Origin: Monocercomonoides exilis
Lineage: Eukaryota; Preaxostyla; Oxymonadida; Polymastigidae
Direction: 5' to 3'
DNA length: 64,000 bases
Assembly (NCBI GenBank): GCA_001643675.2
Contig: LSRY02000008.1
Location: 1,552,001-1,616,000 of the forward strand
A model generated the notes under the pieces. It saw only the letters and a program-made list of their open reading frames with translations, did not search any database and had not been told where the DNA came from. Made by a program: the position numbers and the translations under genes. Below are positions 32,430 through 44,160 of the stretch, piece by piece; the first letter of the stretch is position 1, and every line of letters starts with the position of its first letter.

Positions 32430-33640
32430 TGAAGATTTCGCGGAGGATGGGCAGAAGCAGAAAGCCCCTTGGATGTTAAGGAGCGGATGGATGTGAACGA
32501 GTTCCAATCCGTTTTCGAGGCAGAGCTGCTCAACAGAATGCAGAAAAAGATTAAAGAAAGGAAAATATTCACCAGAAAATTCAATGTTGATATTGAAGGT
32601 TGGTGGATATAATAAAATAATGAAGAGGATCCTTAATTGTCGCTCTCATTTTTTCCGAGTTGAACGGAAGAGTTGATAGGAATGATTGCAGATGAAACTG
32701 AGAAGAAAGAAGAGAAAGAGGGAAAAGCAGGTGACTGATCTTTGCGAATGCCATGTTTCTCTGAGTGAAAACTACCCGCCTGGATTGCTTTCGATTTGTG
32801 TGTCTTGCCTTGTGAAAGCTTTGCTGAAGAGAGAAGGCAACGAGGAGACGCAAACAGAAGAGGAAATGGCTTTGCTGAGTTTGAGGTGTGTCAATGACAT
32901 TCGGGTTTGAAACATTTTTATGATTGTTATTTTTGTTATTTTTCAGAAAATAGAGAAAATATGGAATAGACGACAGAAAGAGAAGGATCCCTGAAGGAGC
33001 TGGCGGAAATCATGGAGTATCATCCAGAGCACAACAATCTGGCTGGGCTTGTGTGTGTCGGTCAGCTCGGGAGTTTTTGATTAGCCATGTTTATCTGCGA
33101 TGGATCATTGGAAACAGTCACCGCGAATGAGCCTGATTTTTGGAAGGAAGCAGCAAAGGAATTGGAAATGAGAGAGAGAGAGAGAGAGAAGAAAGAAGAC
33201 GATGAGAAAAAGAGATTCTTTTGAAGAGATGGCTGCGAGCATTGGAGTCTTTCTTGTGCTCATGCGCGTTGTGGAGCAAAGAATATTCAGGGCCTATCAA
33301 CAGGGTTGCTGGGGCATCTGGAGCAGCGAAGGATAACAAGAGAGGAATGGGGAAGGAATGGATTTGTTTTATTCTATGGAGCAACGGATGGCAAATTGAT
33401 AGAAATTGAAGGGTTAATGAAAGACAGAGCCATCGATGGCAGCTTGGAAGGGATCGTTCGATCAGAAGTTGGATGCACTCAGATTGAGGTTTGTTTGTCG
33501 TTTTTTTCAGAGAACTTTGCAAGCAGACTGGAGAACAAGAAGGGAAGGGAAAAGAAAGCGAAGAGGCAAAAAAGGAATAAGAGATGAAGAGAGAAGCGTG
33601 GCGGAGCAGGAGGAGGAAGAAGGGAATGAAGGTTGAGTGG
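32430..33640 (+). pseudogene. Decayed copy of the helical hypothetical family
   Basis: Successive matches in changing frames: MDVNEFQSVFEAELLNRMQKK, TEELIGMIADETEKKEEK, DLCECHVSLSENYPPGLLS then EEEMALLSL, LKELAEIMEYHPEHNNLAGL, ANEPDFWKEAAKELEMRE, a run in which no frame is clean, then GLMKDRAIDGSLEGIV. The order agrees with the 12059 copy where they overlap. At least four frameshifts and several stops. A 61-nt GT-AG intron at 32886-32946 would join LSLR to KIEKIW and may be genuine. Confidence 0.58.
33171..33190. repeat. GA dinucleotide tract
   Basis: Run of GA units inside the decayed gene, giving Arg-Glu repeats. Confidence 0.85.
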
Positions 33641-33867
33641 TGGGATTGGGCCATTGCATGAGCAAAAGAGCGGCCTGTTTGTATTTTTGTGTGTCTGCAC
33701 CGCGCTGCCGTCGCTTGATGGGCGACTCTGTGAGCACAAAGCAAACTGAGAAGGAGGGAGGAAAAATGGAAGGCGGATGCTTTGTCATGTTGAAGCCGCA
33801 CCGTTTCTTGCTTTGGGAGCCGAGTGCTCTCCTTGGCCAGCATGTTCAGATGAAATGCGAGCAAGCA

Positions 33868-33869
33868 CT

Positions 33870-33905
<36 letters not shown>

Positions 33906-33931
33906 GTTTGTTTGTTTGTTTGTTTGTTTGA
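33868..33931. repeat. CTTT tract joined to a GTTT tract
   Basis: About nine CTTT units followed by about six GTTT units, a compound microsatellite. Confidence 0.9.
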
Positions 33932-34133
33932 GCAAATTGCCTTGACTTCTTTTTGAGGTCAAACGCTTCATCAAAAAAATAAAAATACAAATACAAAAGG
34001 CAAATCCTTCTTTTAATATCATTTCATCCTGTTTTTTTTTTTTTAATAAAAAAAATAAATAAATAAATAAAATTGAAATGTGTGACAACACCTGCGCAAA
34101 AGCAAATATGCTCCAAAGTTCTTTTTGAGTCAG

Positions 34134-34198
34134 AAGAAGAAGAAGAAAAAGAAGAAGAAAAAGAAGAAGAAAAAGAAGAAGAAAAAGAAGAAGAAGAA
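34134..34198. repeat. GAAGAAGAAAAA imperfect tract
   Basis: Purine-only repeat with a 12-base period. Any translation is Glu/Lys-rich by composition. Confidence 0.9.
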
Positions 34199-34199
34199 G

Positions 34200-35160
34200 G
34201 AAATATCATCCTATTATGTGTTGCATGTGTGTGTGTGCGTGTGTGTTATGGAGGTACCACAACACGCATAAACCCCATTTCGTTCCTCGTCGAGTGCAGC
34301 AATGTCCATCCCCTTCTGCTTCTTCGTTGGCTGCTTTGCTGCAAAACGGCTCATGCAAATGGCACCTCCAAACCCCCATTCGGCATCCCTGCTCAACAGC
34401 CTCCATCAAAAAGACAATGAAAACACTCTTTCAACTGCCGGCTCTCCTTCTCCTCCTCCTTTATCACTCACAATGAAATTACTTGCCAGCAGCCCTGCTG
34501 ATATCGATGCCAATTTCAATGTCATTGCTCATGAAAATGTTAATGTTAATGTTGATGTTGACTTTAATGTTGACGTTAATTTGCCTTCCATCAACCATCT
34601 CCTTCACCCACTCCGCAATCAATTGGCAAACTTTCCTCTTCCCTCTTCCCTCTTCCCCTCCTCCTCCATTCAATCAGAATTGTGTGAAAGTGAGCGTGGA
34701 TGAAATTACACCGAATAAATCGCACTGAATGGCAAATGCCCTCGTTTCCATCCGCCTTTTTGGTTCTTCCTTTTTGTGGTCGAATTGTTCTCATTGTTCT
34801 TCATTCATTCATTCATTTCCCTTGCTGCTCTTTGAGCCTTCTTTTTCTTTTCTCCAATGCCTCCCAATCTGTTCATTCTCCATGGCACCTCAGTCGCCAA
34901 ATCCTGTTATTCTCTTAAATCTTTTCTGATGAAAAATCAACAGATAAAATATGTTGAATAATAAAATAAATAAATCAATAAAACAACAAACAAACCTTCA
35001 AACATCATCAATTTGAATGTCTCTTCACCCATTTTCCCCCTTCCATTGCAAATATCAAATGAATATTTCATCCCATCTTCATTTCTTCATCCAAATTGCT
35101 TGGCTGCTTCCTCCTCAATAAAGAAAACAATTGGCGAATAACGCTCTTCATTCATCTCTC
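34200..35160. other. Non-palindromic spacer, no gene recognised
   Basis: Overlapping short frames on both strands, none convincing. Contains a GT-rich tract near 34220 and imperfect AATGTTAATGTTGATGTT repeats at 34533-34580 that would give Asn-Val repeats. Confidence 0.5.
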
Positions 35161-35219
35161 TGCCTCAATCGCCTTCTTCTGATCTGTCATTGAAATGTGA
35201 TTGAAACAAACAACGAAGA

Positions 35220-36351
35220 AATAATTTCATTTTCGTTATAAGAACTTTTTTGTGTGAATCAGTGAAGAATGATGATGTTGTTGTTGAAGATGGTTTCGTA
35301 TTCCAACAAATGCTGCAATCAAATAGAACCAATGATGGCAGGGGAAGGATATTTATCATTGATTGAATGGCAAATGGCAGTCTCGTTGTCTTTTCAAATC
35401 GTTTCTTTGGTAGAGTTTCTCCACTGAGGCTGAAATTGGTGGTAAGACAATGAATGTGGTGAAGAAATATGTAGAATTTCTTTGTAGGAGGACAATAATA
35501 TGCTTGGTCGAAAATCATGTTCCGAGGCTCCAACAAGGCTTCTTTGGAGGGAACGGTGAATAACTCAAAAGGATCAGTTAAAAATCATCAAGACTCAATC
35601 TGCAAAAATGCTTGCGAAAAGCTTCATCAGCTCAATCCATGATACGAATTATTGCATTTCGCTCATATGTGAGGACAAACAAATTGCTCTGTGCAAGTCA
35701 ATGGAGAAATTGTGACAAGCAACCAAAAAATCGTCATTGGCACAAGTCGGCAAAGGCTTCGAAGAGAAAATATCGGATATACGCTTGATCATGTAGCAAT
35801 ACTCCAAATATTCTCATTCCACGTGATTTGTGAGGGATTCAGTTCTGCAATGTTTTGTAAAAAAAATAATAAATTCAAATACTGCATCGGTTGTTGTCCA
35901 AAAAAAATAGTGCATGAAATCCATGTGGCAGGATTCATGTTTGGCAATATGCAACCAGTATTTCGAGCAATCGCACTCAATCTTGAGTGTTCATGAAAAC
36001 ATCTCGTTTCTTGTCGTTTCCCCTCCTTTCACACAAAACACAAAATGGAAAGATTCGCTGAAGCTGCTCGTGCGCCAGACTCTGTTGGTGGATGCCCAGC
36101 AACTGCGAGTGTCTTTTTGTGGAACAACTGCTGGAACAAACAGAATGAGGAAATTCAGTGATTTCGATACAAAACTGTTTATTGTTCGTTCCATAAAAGA
36201 CATGCCATTTTCGGTAATGAAGCAGCTGGCAAACCTCTCCATTCTGCTCGCGATATCACATCGTTGCTCAGAAAGTATTCGGTGTTTCTGGAGAAAAAAA
36301 ATAAGTTTTGTTCTCACCCAATCACATTCCAACTTATATTTCGATCAATAA
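35220..36351 (+). pseudogene. Unrecognised decayed coding region
   Basis: Coding-like stretches change frame: DDVVVEDGFVFQQMLQSNRT, then AKMLAKSFISSIHDTNYC with DKQIALCKSMEKL, then 35691-35996 (GYTLDHVAILQIFSFHVICE), then 35914-36351 (LVRQTLLVDAQQLRVSF, FDTKLFIVRSIKDMPF). No domain recognised; helical repeat-like in places. Confidence 0.35.
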
Positions 36352-38674
36352 ATTAGAAAAAAATAATCATTCCACTTGAATTCAACAAAAAAATAAAGAT
36401 TATAAATTTTTAAAAATTGTGATTATTGTTGACTGTTGTTCGGTTGCAAAAAGCGAGTTTTGTATTGGTTTCTTTTGGGGAGAAAAATATGTTTGAAAAA
36501 TACGAAATATTAATCATTTCTAAACATATGGACAAGATAACAGTGCATCTGCAAACCATGATATCAAAAACTCTTTGTCTAAATATTTTGTTGATTTGAA
36601 CAAAAAAAAGTCAAATTTTTCATTTTTTGATTTGAAAGAATAACAGTGATTCAGAAAAAAAATTCTTCAATAAGAAAAATAAACTGATTAGAATTTAAAA
36701 GTCAAAATCTATTTGATTTGAATGATTTATTGAACCGAGAACACATTTCCTTTTTAATATCCTAAAGAAATTGAAATTTTGTACTCCGTCGAGTTCAGTA
36801 GTATTATCTCTTCAAGGTTGAAACATATTTTCATTTCAGTTAATGACATGGAGAATGAATGTCTGCCATTGAAAGGGGAAAGAGTGGAACTTCAATCACT
36901 TTTTATAAAAAAAACGAATTGTGAATAAAATTTATAGTTTTTAAAAAAAACACTTAAAATAAAAATTGTTTGAAAAACACATATTTCTTGTTTCCAAACA
37001 ATATTTCATCAAAATTCTTGTATTTCATAACAAACATGAATAATCGATTAATTTATTATTACCAGCCAGAATATTGAATTTATTTGGAGAAAAGAAGTTT
37101 TGATGTATTATGCAAAAAATAAGTTTGAAAATCAATATTTTTCTGAATTCGGATATTTGTTTTGCACCTGAATTGATGTAGGGAAAAATTGGTGATTTTA
37201 ACAAAAATGATATTTAACAGAAAATGAAGATTTCCTTTGAAGGACTCAACACCCATTCACACATTAGTTATTTGAAAGAGAAAATCATTTCAAACAAATT
37301 GATTTTTTTCTTTATTTTGAATATGTGTGATTCTTTTTGATTTCATATTTTTCCTATCAAAATATTGGAATCACATTTTGTCGCAAACATTGAGAAATCT
37401 ATCATATGTTTATATTGAAATCTTCAATGTGCTTCTCTGTCTTTCAATGACAATGTGTGTTTGGAAGATAATAATTTGAAAACATGTGACACTTTTGTTA
37501 AAATTCTTTTGCAAATAACTGCGAATCAGAAAATTACACATACTCCAAAAAATGTCATGATTTTAAAAATAATCATCCATATTCTCATTTGAATGTTTTC
37601 CTCTATTTAATCGTTTATTTTTTGATTGAACCTTTGTGTTTCAATTGAGTATTCGAAAAAAAGTGAAAAAAACAAAAACACTCAATACATTAAAATAATC
37701 ACAAACAAATCACAGAAAACATTTTCAACTCAATGAAAGATTCAGCCAGATTTTTTGGGTGATTATTTTTGATATCACAATTCTCATGCTGGATTGTTAT
37801 CAAACAAAAACAGCTTTATTCAAATGAATCCGCATCATTACTATTTTTTGATTGTTTTTAGAAAAAGTTATTCTGTCATGAACACAATTCAATTGATGTG
37901 TAAAAAAAAAAGAAAAAGAAAAAGAAAAATCGTAATGTGTATGTTTTTTTTGAACAAAGCAATATAATGACATAAAGTCTGAAATAACAATCAACATTCT
38001 AATAACATTGAAAATTTTCGTTCTGTCTTTAAATTCATCCGTTATTTTTTTTCGTCCTTCTTTGAATTTACGTGTTAAAAAAAATTTAAGAAACAAGAAA
38101 CAAGTTTATAACTTTATTTTTTCCCATTGAAAACAGGAATAATTATTTCAAATATCTCTTCTTTGACAAAAAAATGGAATGAAAGATCACATTTGAAAAT
38201 TCTGAAAAAACAAACAAACAAATGAGTTAAAAAGATAACGATTTAAACAAAAATACAAGAAATGAGATTATTCTGTTGAAGGTGAAAAAGATTTTTTGTT
38301 AGGCATAAGAATTTCATTCTTTATGTGTAATATTCACAAGATAACAAACATTTCATGAAAAAGAATAACTTGGGATATTTCTTTTTCAACAATCTTTTCT
38401 CTTTTCTCGAACTCAAAAAAATGGCACTGAAGAGGTTTTTCTTCTTTCCTTCCTTTTTCATTTATTCTTAAAAATAATAAATATTTGAATTTTTGAAAAA
38501 TTATTTCTTTTTTCCATCTCGCAAAAAATCCATAAAAATTATTATGAAATGAAAACAATATGCATTTGAAAACAAAACTCCAAATATTTAAATAAAAGAA
38601 ATTTGCAAATCAAATCTTTTTTGTAATTAATATGTATATTTTTTATTTAATGTTTTACTCCATTTCTCATTTGA
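36352..38674. other. Non-coding AT-rich block downstream of the gene at 38675
   Basis: Resembles the palindrome centres in composition and in carrying family 1 elements (one full, and an isolated end GGGTGATTATTTTTGATATC at 37755), but has no mirrored arm. The 98-codon frame at 37800-38096 and the 74-codon frame at 38334-38558 look like chance. Confidence 0.6.
37327..37578. mobile_element. 252-bp element, family 1, non-palindromic copy
   Basis: Begins GTGATTCTTTTTGATTTCAT and ends ATGATTTTAAAAATAATCAT. The only complete copy outside a palindrome, which shows that the element is independent of the palindrome arms. Confidence 0.6.
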
Positions 38675-40270
38675 CTAATTTGCTCCTAAACTCAAATGAA
38701 AATATCCACTCCCATCAGACACCACAACCACATTCGGCGAAGGACTTAAATTTGAGTTGCAATTAACCTTCAAATGGCTCATTCCCAAATGGCCACTCGT
38801 CACACTGAACAGCGCTCCTGTCCATAAAAGTGTTCCTGTTCCAATCGAACATGCTTCCCTTCCCTTCCCAATGACCGAAATCTTCTTTTCTCCAATATCA
38901 ATCGTTGTTGCCTCACTTACATGATTCCCGTTCATCAGCGTGATTGTTAAGCTTATCTGTATTTCACACATCTCAAACGCTTTCTTCACTGTCAGACACG
39001 GATTTGATTCATTTGCCCCGCAAAATGGAGATGTATCATTTCCATTCACCGAAACATAAATCGTCTTGTCCTTCAGCCAATCCTTCTTTTCTGTGTGTTG
39101 AAATAGCCAGCTACTTCCCGTATAATTATATCCATAACATACCCTCCTGCTGTCTGTATTCGTTGTGTAACATTCATGAAATGGATTTCCAGATGAATTA
39201 AAAAGTTCATAGCGATCATAATACATCACATCATGCCCATAAGGAGGATTGGCTGAACATTTGCATTCATGAAAAAATAAAAAATAACAATAAAGCCCAT
39301 CACTTGGCGCTGTTGCTTGATTTGGATGAAACCAAAATCCTCCTCCATATGCCGATGCATTACATGATATAAACTGAATGCTCCTCATTTTGAATGCAAT
39401 TGGAGCGCTTTGACAAAACATGCCACCGCCATTATTTGTAGAAACTGAGCATGAAGTGAAACTGCAGTCAAACACACACGCACTCTCCCCTTCTCCATTT
39501 TCTGTTCCAATGCACCCTGTTCCTGAAACATCAAAAGTATGAAGCAAAAGCCCTCCTCCTTGACTGTTTGCTTTACAATTCTGGAATTCACATCCACTGA
39601 TCCGAACACACGTTGAAATCGTAAAAGCATACATTCCTCCCCCCAATTGATTTTGCGCGGTGCATGAATTGAAAGAATTGTTCATAACCTCAACGGATTT
39701 TATATTATAGCACATTATTCCCCCTCCCCGGCTGTATGCAATGCATCCATTGAACACGCAATGCGAAACAGACACCGATGCCGACGACTGGCTGTACATG
39801 CAGATTGCCCCTCCGCTTGATATTCCATCAGCATACGAGTCGCTTTCTCCTGTTGTCCTCGATCCATCCCACTCGCACCAAGTGAATGAATTTGCTCCAT
39901 TTTCTGTTTCGTTTTGTCTCCCTGGCTGTTTCTTATTGTCTTCAGTTCCAGCGCATTCAACATTTCTTGTCCTGCAGCATCCGATGAATGATGTGTTTGA
40001 GGCAGACAATGAAGCTAAAGGATTGTTGAAGGAATGAACAATCCAGCCATCATATGCATCACAAACAGACGAAAATGAGCAGCTGCACATCATATATGAG
40101 GTTTGGGTTGATGTAGTTGCTGGGGACGGACAATCTGAAGATGCTGTTAAAATGTTAAAAAAAATGAGTTTGGAGAGAGAAGCAAAGGGCATCGAGGGAG
40201 TTGAGAGGAATGGACAAAAAGAATAGAGGTGTGATTCATTCACAATAATTCTTCCTTTCTCTTCACCCAT
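38675..40270 (-). CDS. Pmp-like beta-helix surface protein, half inside P4
   Basis: A 531-residue frame from an ATG at 40270-40268. The 5' half lies in P4 and equals the gene at 57499 up to GTGCIGTE; the 3' half is outside any palindrome. It has about six F..C/GGG repeats, YTTNTDSRRVC, the IYVSVNGND/CGANESNPC subtype, and the longest second domain in the window: KKISVIGKGREACSIGTGTLLWTGALFSV, then LGMSHLKVNCNS and VVVVSDGSG before the stop. From memory family members go on past this point, so it too is 3'-truncated. It is the only copy without a convergent partner. Confidence 0.78.
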   Translation of the reverse strand: MGEEKGRIIVNESHLYSFCPFLSTPSMPFASLSKLIFFNILTASSDCPSPATTSTQTSYMMCSCSFSSVCDAYDGWIVHSFNNPLASLSASNTSFIGCCRTRNVECAGTEDNKKQPGRQNETENGANSFTWCEWDGSRTTGESDSYADGISSGGAICMYSQSSASVSVSHCVFNGCIAYSRGGGIMCYNIKSVEVMNNSFNSCTAQNQLGGGMYAFTISTCVRISGCEFQNCKANSQGGGLLLHTFDVSGTGCIGTENGEGESACVFDCSFTSCSVSTNNGGGMFCQSAPIAFKMRSIQFISCNASAYGGGFWFHPNQATAPSDGLYCYFLFFHECKCSANPPYGHDVMYYDRYELFNSSGNPFHECYTTNTDSRRVCYGYNYTGSSWLFQHTEKKDWLKDKTIYVSVNGNDTSPFCGANESNPCLTVKKAFEMCEIQISLTITLMNGNHVSEATTIDIGEKKISVIGKGREACSIGTGTLLWTGALFSVTSGHLGMSHLKVNCNSNLSPSPNVVVVSDGSGYFHLSLGAN

Positions 40271-40524
40271 TTACTATGTGCTTCTCTTGTATCTATCCGC
40301 AATTTTGTAATAAACTCGGAAAAGTTCAAATTCCATTTTCCTGCCTCTTTTGCACCTTCTGAAAAGTTTTTTGTAAAATAATAGAAATGCATCTTTCCCT
40401 TCAGCGCCTCAAAATGGAAATGCATTCCAACATTCTTCCTCATCTGTCTTTCCACAAAATCGCTTTTTTGGCTGTTGTCATCTTTTGCCTTCTTTCCAGC
40501 ATCTCTCATTCCATATGTTTTCAT
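40240..40524 (-). CDS. N-terminal exon frame of the gene at 38675
   Basis: A 94-residue Lys-rich frame (MKTYGMRDAGKK, then HFHFEALKGKMHFYYF) overlaps the start of the next gene by 31 bases in another frame. Its position and tail correspond to the residues before FFNIS in the gene at 4256, so it is probably the same exon with a frame change rather than a separate protein. TAG/GACATTTAAGCG about 30 bases upstream of the ATG resembles the acceptor of the other copies. Confidence 0.4.
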   Translation of the reverse strand: MKTYGMRDAGKKAKDDNSQKSDFVERQMRKNVGMHFHFEALKGKMHFYYFTKNFSEGAKEAGKWNLNFSEFITKLRIDTREAHSKWVKRKEELL

Positions 40525-40707
40525 CGGCTGTAAATCTTCTCGCTTAAATGTCCTAATTTCAGAATAAAATAATAAAATAATATTTATTATTTATTAAAAA
40601 TAAATTCATGCCTTTTATAACAATCAATTTTCATGGCTTCTTTCTTTCTTTATTCTTCACATATTTTCCCTTTCAATCAACTCATCCATCTGCCTCATCT
40701 ACGCTGC

Positions 40708-42258
40708 TCATCTGATTGCAGAATGAATTGATTCATTTCTGCTTCCAGCGGAATAACTCCAACAGACAAAAATCTTAAAAACAGGCAATAACAGTGATGA
40801 AAAAGATAAAGAAGAGAATGATGAAATACAAAAATTTGTTTCTGTTCCAATCGAACATGTTTCTCTTCTTTTCCCAATGACTGAAATCTTCTTTTCTCCA
40901 ATCTCAATTGTTTCTGTCTCGCTTGTGTGATTCCCTTCCATCAGCGTAACAGACAGGCTCACTTGAATCACGCTCCGAATGACTGCAACACCAATGGTTC
41001 TGCATGCACTTGACTCATCCAATCCACACAACTCTTCTTCACCACCACCACTCACCGCCACAAACCGATTGAGAATCCCTCTCTTCAGCCAATCCCACTT
41101 TTCTGTGTGCTGAAATGTCCAACTTGTTGAACTCGATGCAATATATCCATAGCACACTCTCTGATCATCTGTGTTTGTTGTGTAACATTCATGGAACGGA
41201 TTCCCAGAATCCAAATATAAATTGTAATTATCTAAGTATATCATATCGTGACCATGTGGAGGATCACCCAAGCATTTGCATTCATGGAAGAAGAGGAAAT
41301 AGCAATAAAGCCCATTAGCTGGCACAGTTTTTTTTTCTGGCTCCAAATGAAATCCACCTCCCCTGGTCGATGCATTACACGAAATAAACCTGACGCTTCT
41401 AATCTTGAATTGATTGGGAACATTTCTGCAATACATGCCTCCACCCCATGTGCTTGTAATTGAACATGAAGTGAAACTGCAGTCAAACACACACGCGCTC
41501 TCTCCTCCTCCACTTTCTGTTCCAATGCATCCTTGTACTGAAACCTGAAAATCATTAAGATAAAGTCCTCCTCCATAGCCATTTGCTTTACAATCCTGGA
41601 ATTCACATCCGCTGATACGAACACATGTTGTAATTGCCACAACGCACATCCCTCCTCCAGCATTTCTTTGAGCTGTGCATGAGTTGAACGAATTGTTTTC
41701 AATCTCAACAGATTTAATATTTGCACACAATATTCCACCTCCATCCCAATAAGCAAAACAGTTGTTGAATGAACAATGTGAAACTGATGCAGTGGCAGAT
41801 GACTGATTGTACATACAAATTGCCCCTCCATTTGAGACCCCATCGGTGTGAGTATTATTTGTTCCAGTCGTATTTGATCCATTCCACTCGCACCAAATAA
41901 ATGAATTTTCTCCATTTTCTGTTTCATTCTGTCTCCCTGGAGTCAGCTTGTTGTCTGCAGTTCCTTCACATACAACATTTCTTGCCCGACAACACCCAAC
42001 GAATGAGGTGTTTGACGCAGACAATGAAGCTAAAGGATTGTTGAGGGAATGAACAATCCCTCCATCATACCCATTGCAAACTGATGAAAATGTGCAGCTG
42101 CTCATCAGACATGTAGCTTGGGTTGACATTGTGGTTGAAGGTGAACATGCCTCATTTGCTGTTGATATATTGAAAAATGTCAGGTGAGATAGGGATATAA
42201 GGGTAATGAAGATTGATGAGAGGAATGGGGTTGAAGATTGGATAAGAGATTCTCTCAC
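40708..42258 (-). CDS. Pmp-like beta-helix surface protein, P4 left arm
   Basis: A 516-residue frame, tandem and upstream of the gene at 38675 on the same strand. It has full Pmp repeats, YTTNTDDQRVC, and the FVAVSGGGEEELCG/ACRTIGVAV subtype of second domain. After SIGTETNFC the sequence turns into Ser/Leu-rich non-family residues and stops. Its mirror at 55511 has one extra G in a G-run and one fewer T near the 3' end. This copy is the uninterrupted version. Confidence 0.78.
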   Translation of the reverse strand: MRESLIQSSTPFLSSIFITLISLSHLTFFNISTANEACSPSTTMSTQATCLMSSCTFSSVCNGYDGGIVHSLNNPLASLSASNTSFVGCCRARNVVCEGTADNKLTPGRQNETENGENSFIWCEWNGSNTTGTNNTHTDGVSNGGAICMYNQSSATASVSHCSFNNCFAYWDGGGILCANIKSVEIENNSFNSCTAQRNAGGGMCVVAITTCVRISGCEFQDCKANGYGGGLYLNDFQVSVQGCIGTESGGGESACVFDCSFTSCSITSTWGGGMYCRNVPNQFKIRSVRFISCNASTRGGGFHLEPEKKTVPANGLYCYFLFFHECKCLGDPPHGHDMIYLDNYNLYLDSGNPFHECYTTNTDDQRVCYGYIASSSTSWTFQHTEKWDWLKRGILNRFVAVSGGGEEELCGLDESSACRTIGVAVIRSVIQVSLSVTLMEGNHTSETETIEIGEKKISVIGKRRETCSIGTETNFCISSFSSLSFSSLLLPVFKIFVCWSYSAGSRNESIHSAIR

Positions 42259-42477
42259 AGAAATTTCTTTCCTTCAACGTTTCCTTCTCTTCCCCTTCAT
42301 TCAGAAAAATTTTGCAAAATATCCCAATAAGTTTCAGTATCTTTTTTTGTCTTCGCTCGCCTCTTCTGATAGGAATGTTATCGCCTAAATCTTTTTTTTT
42401 TTCCTTCTGTTTCCGTTTTCTTCCTTCTTTCCATATTCCATTCGCATTCATCCCTTTTGGATATTCATGCAAAACTC

Positions 42478-42545
42478 CCTGTCATCATAAAAAAAAAAAG
42501 AAAAAAATATTTTAAATGTAATACAAAATATCACAAACCAGTACC
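42478..42545 (-). other. Likely 68-nt intron before the gene at 40708
   Basis: Mirror of 55224-55291. The downstream exon frame (HEYPKGMNANG) is open here as far as RRGERRQKK before a run-length frameshift. Confidence 0.48.
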
Positions 42546-42845
42546 ATTTTCCTTTCGCAATCTGCTTCCTTTTCTTCATCTTCATATCCTTCTTGACTTC
42601 CTGTCACATTTCTTCTTCAGCCATTTCCTCAATTTTCCGATTATTCTTTTCCGTCGCTTCGCCTTCTTCTTTTCAAAATTCAACATAAATCTTCAAATCC
42701 CTCCTCTCACATTCATTTCATTTAATGCCTCTGGCTTATTCATCTATATTCTCAAATTTTTTGTCATTGTCTGATTTCTGAAAAGCATCAAATGTGCTCT
42801 TTTCCCCATGTTCATTCATTGCCTGAAAATGTCCTTCCATAAATC

Positions 42846-43454
42846 TTAATCTCTCAAAATAAATAAAAATAAATATGTGAAAAATTGGAGAAAAAAAATT
42901 AATACAAAACAAACTCTAAAAATATGTTTATTGCCAATCTTCACACACTTTCTTCTTCTTCTTCGAGTGCCTCTCAAAATATTGTTCTTTTCTGCCAACA
43001 AAACTCGCCTTTTTTTGCTTCTGCTGCCTATCTCAACATCAATGAAATCAATTCTGTTCTGCTTCCAAAAACTTGCTTTATTTCCAATTCTTGGCACTGA
43101 TTCCACTCGAATAATACACAAATAATAAAAATGCTTCAATATAATTTTAATGAAGATGAGGATGATGATGACAGCGATGATGGCAATGACAGAGATGAAG
43201 ATGATAAAGGTGGTGAATGCGATGTTATTTTCAAGTTTGAATACTATACATCTTCTGTCAGAAGATATTCTCAGCATCACTGCCTCGTTCTCTGCTCTTG
43301 TGAATAACGTTTCAATGATAGAAGGCTGAAGACAAAGGTCAAACGATAAAAGTCCATTTTGCCTGTAATTTGCCTCCAGCTGCCGTATTACGCAAAACTG
43401 TCCGTTTTTCTCGTTTTTTCGCCTCTCAACCCAAGCAATGAAAAGCAGTTCCAT
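42846..43454 (-). CDS. Small membrane ORF, longest version (202 aa), P4 left
   Basis: Starts MELLFIAWVERRKNEKNG as in P2 but stays open for 202 residues, through the Ile-rich helix at about 78-110, then RVESVPRIGNK, a basic RRRRRK stretch and a second hydrophobic block near the end that is probably read-through into an intron. The helix core is unchanged between P2 and P4, while the flanks vary. Confidence 0.42.
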   Translation of the reverse strand: MELLFIAWVERRKNEKNGQFCVIRQLEANYRQNGLLSFDLCLQPSIIETLFTRAENEAVMLRISSDRRCIVFKLENNIAFTTFIIFISVIAIIAVIIILIFIKIILKHFYYLCIIRVESVPRIGNKASFWKQNRIDFIDVEIGSRSKKRRVLLAEKNNILRGTRRRRRKCVKIGNKHIFRVCFVLIFFLQFFTYLFLFILRD

Positions 43455-44160
43455 CCCTCTCCTCAGTCCGTAAAATCAATGTCTTGTCCTTCTTCTCCAA
43501 AGAAAGGCGCATTGTTCTGTCCAAACTGATTTCAATCTCCTGTTTCAGTTATTTGCCCCAATCTTTCCAACAAACTTAAAAATGAAAATGTCTTCTTCCT
43601 CTTTTTAAAAAACGCTCCCTTTTCATTGAATTTGGTTATTCTTCCTTTTTGCCTTGGATATCTTCCAACCCCGTTGATTTCTGCTCCATTAAATTTCATT
43701 TTTCATCACATTTCTATCGATTGTGCATGTTGAGTTAATAACAAGTCACATAAACATTTATGATAAAATACATTCTGGCTCTAATATATTTGTAACATAA
43801 CATTTGTCTCGCTTCCTCGCTGTTCTGCTCTGCATGGAATAAATTGTTCATTTTAAATAAGTTGTCTGAATCACGACTTTGGAGAGGTTACGGATGATAA
43901 CATCTTCACAATCAACAGAACAATAAAAATTACATACATTGAAAATTCATCATTTCCATCGAAAATATTGTTGCTCCACAGCCATTCATCAATCAATATG
44001 AACAATTTCATCTTTCATCAAGCAAACATTCTTTTGTAATACCCCACATTTTCACTGGAAATATATCATTTAGTCAACCTGTCTTTGTTTAAACCTCGGA
44101 ATCTGACCCCGTTGACAGTTTCTGAGCATTTGACATTGCTTGATCATGTTCCATAACGAA
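43455..44160. other. Head-to-head intergenic region, P4 left
   Basis: Related to 7767-8458 by eye: it shares AAGCAAACATTC, the CTTTGGAGAGGTTACGG stretch and the TTTTTTAAAAAACGCTCCC block, with scattered differences and short deletions. No gene assigned. Confidence 0.35.

Noticed and set aside
32601-32692. GT-AG intron in the decayed family gene between FNVDIE and the next block
   Set aside because: A shifted frame across this stretch (TEELIGMIADETEKKEEK) matches the family, so it is coding with frameshifts, not an intron.
33118-33996. 292-codon minus-strand frame
   Set aside because: Ser/Leu/His-rich antisense of the decayed plus-strand family gene, running through GA and CTTT/GTTT tracts.
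34073-34420. Glu/Lys-rich 115-codon plus-strand frame
   Set aside because: Driven by a GAAGAAGAAAAA microsatellite and followed by unrelated sequence.
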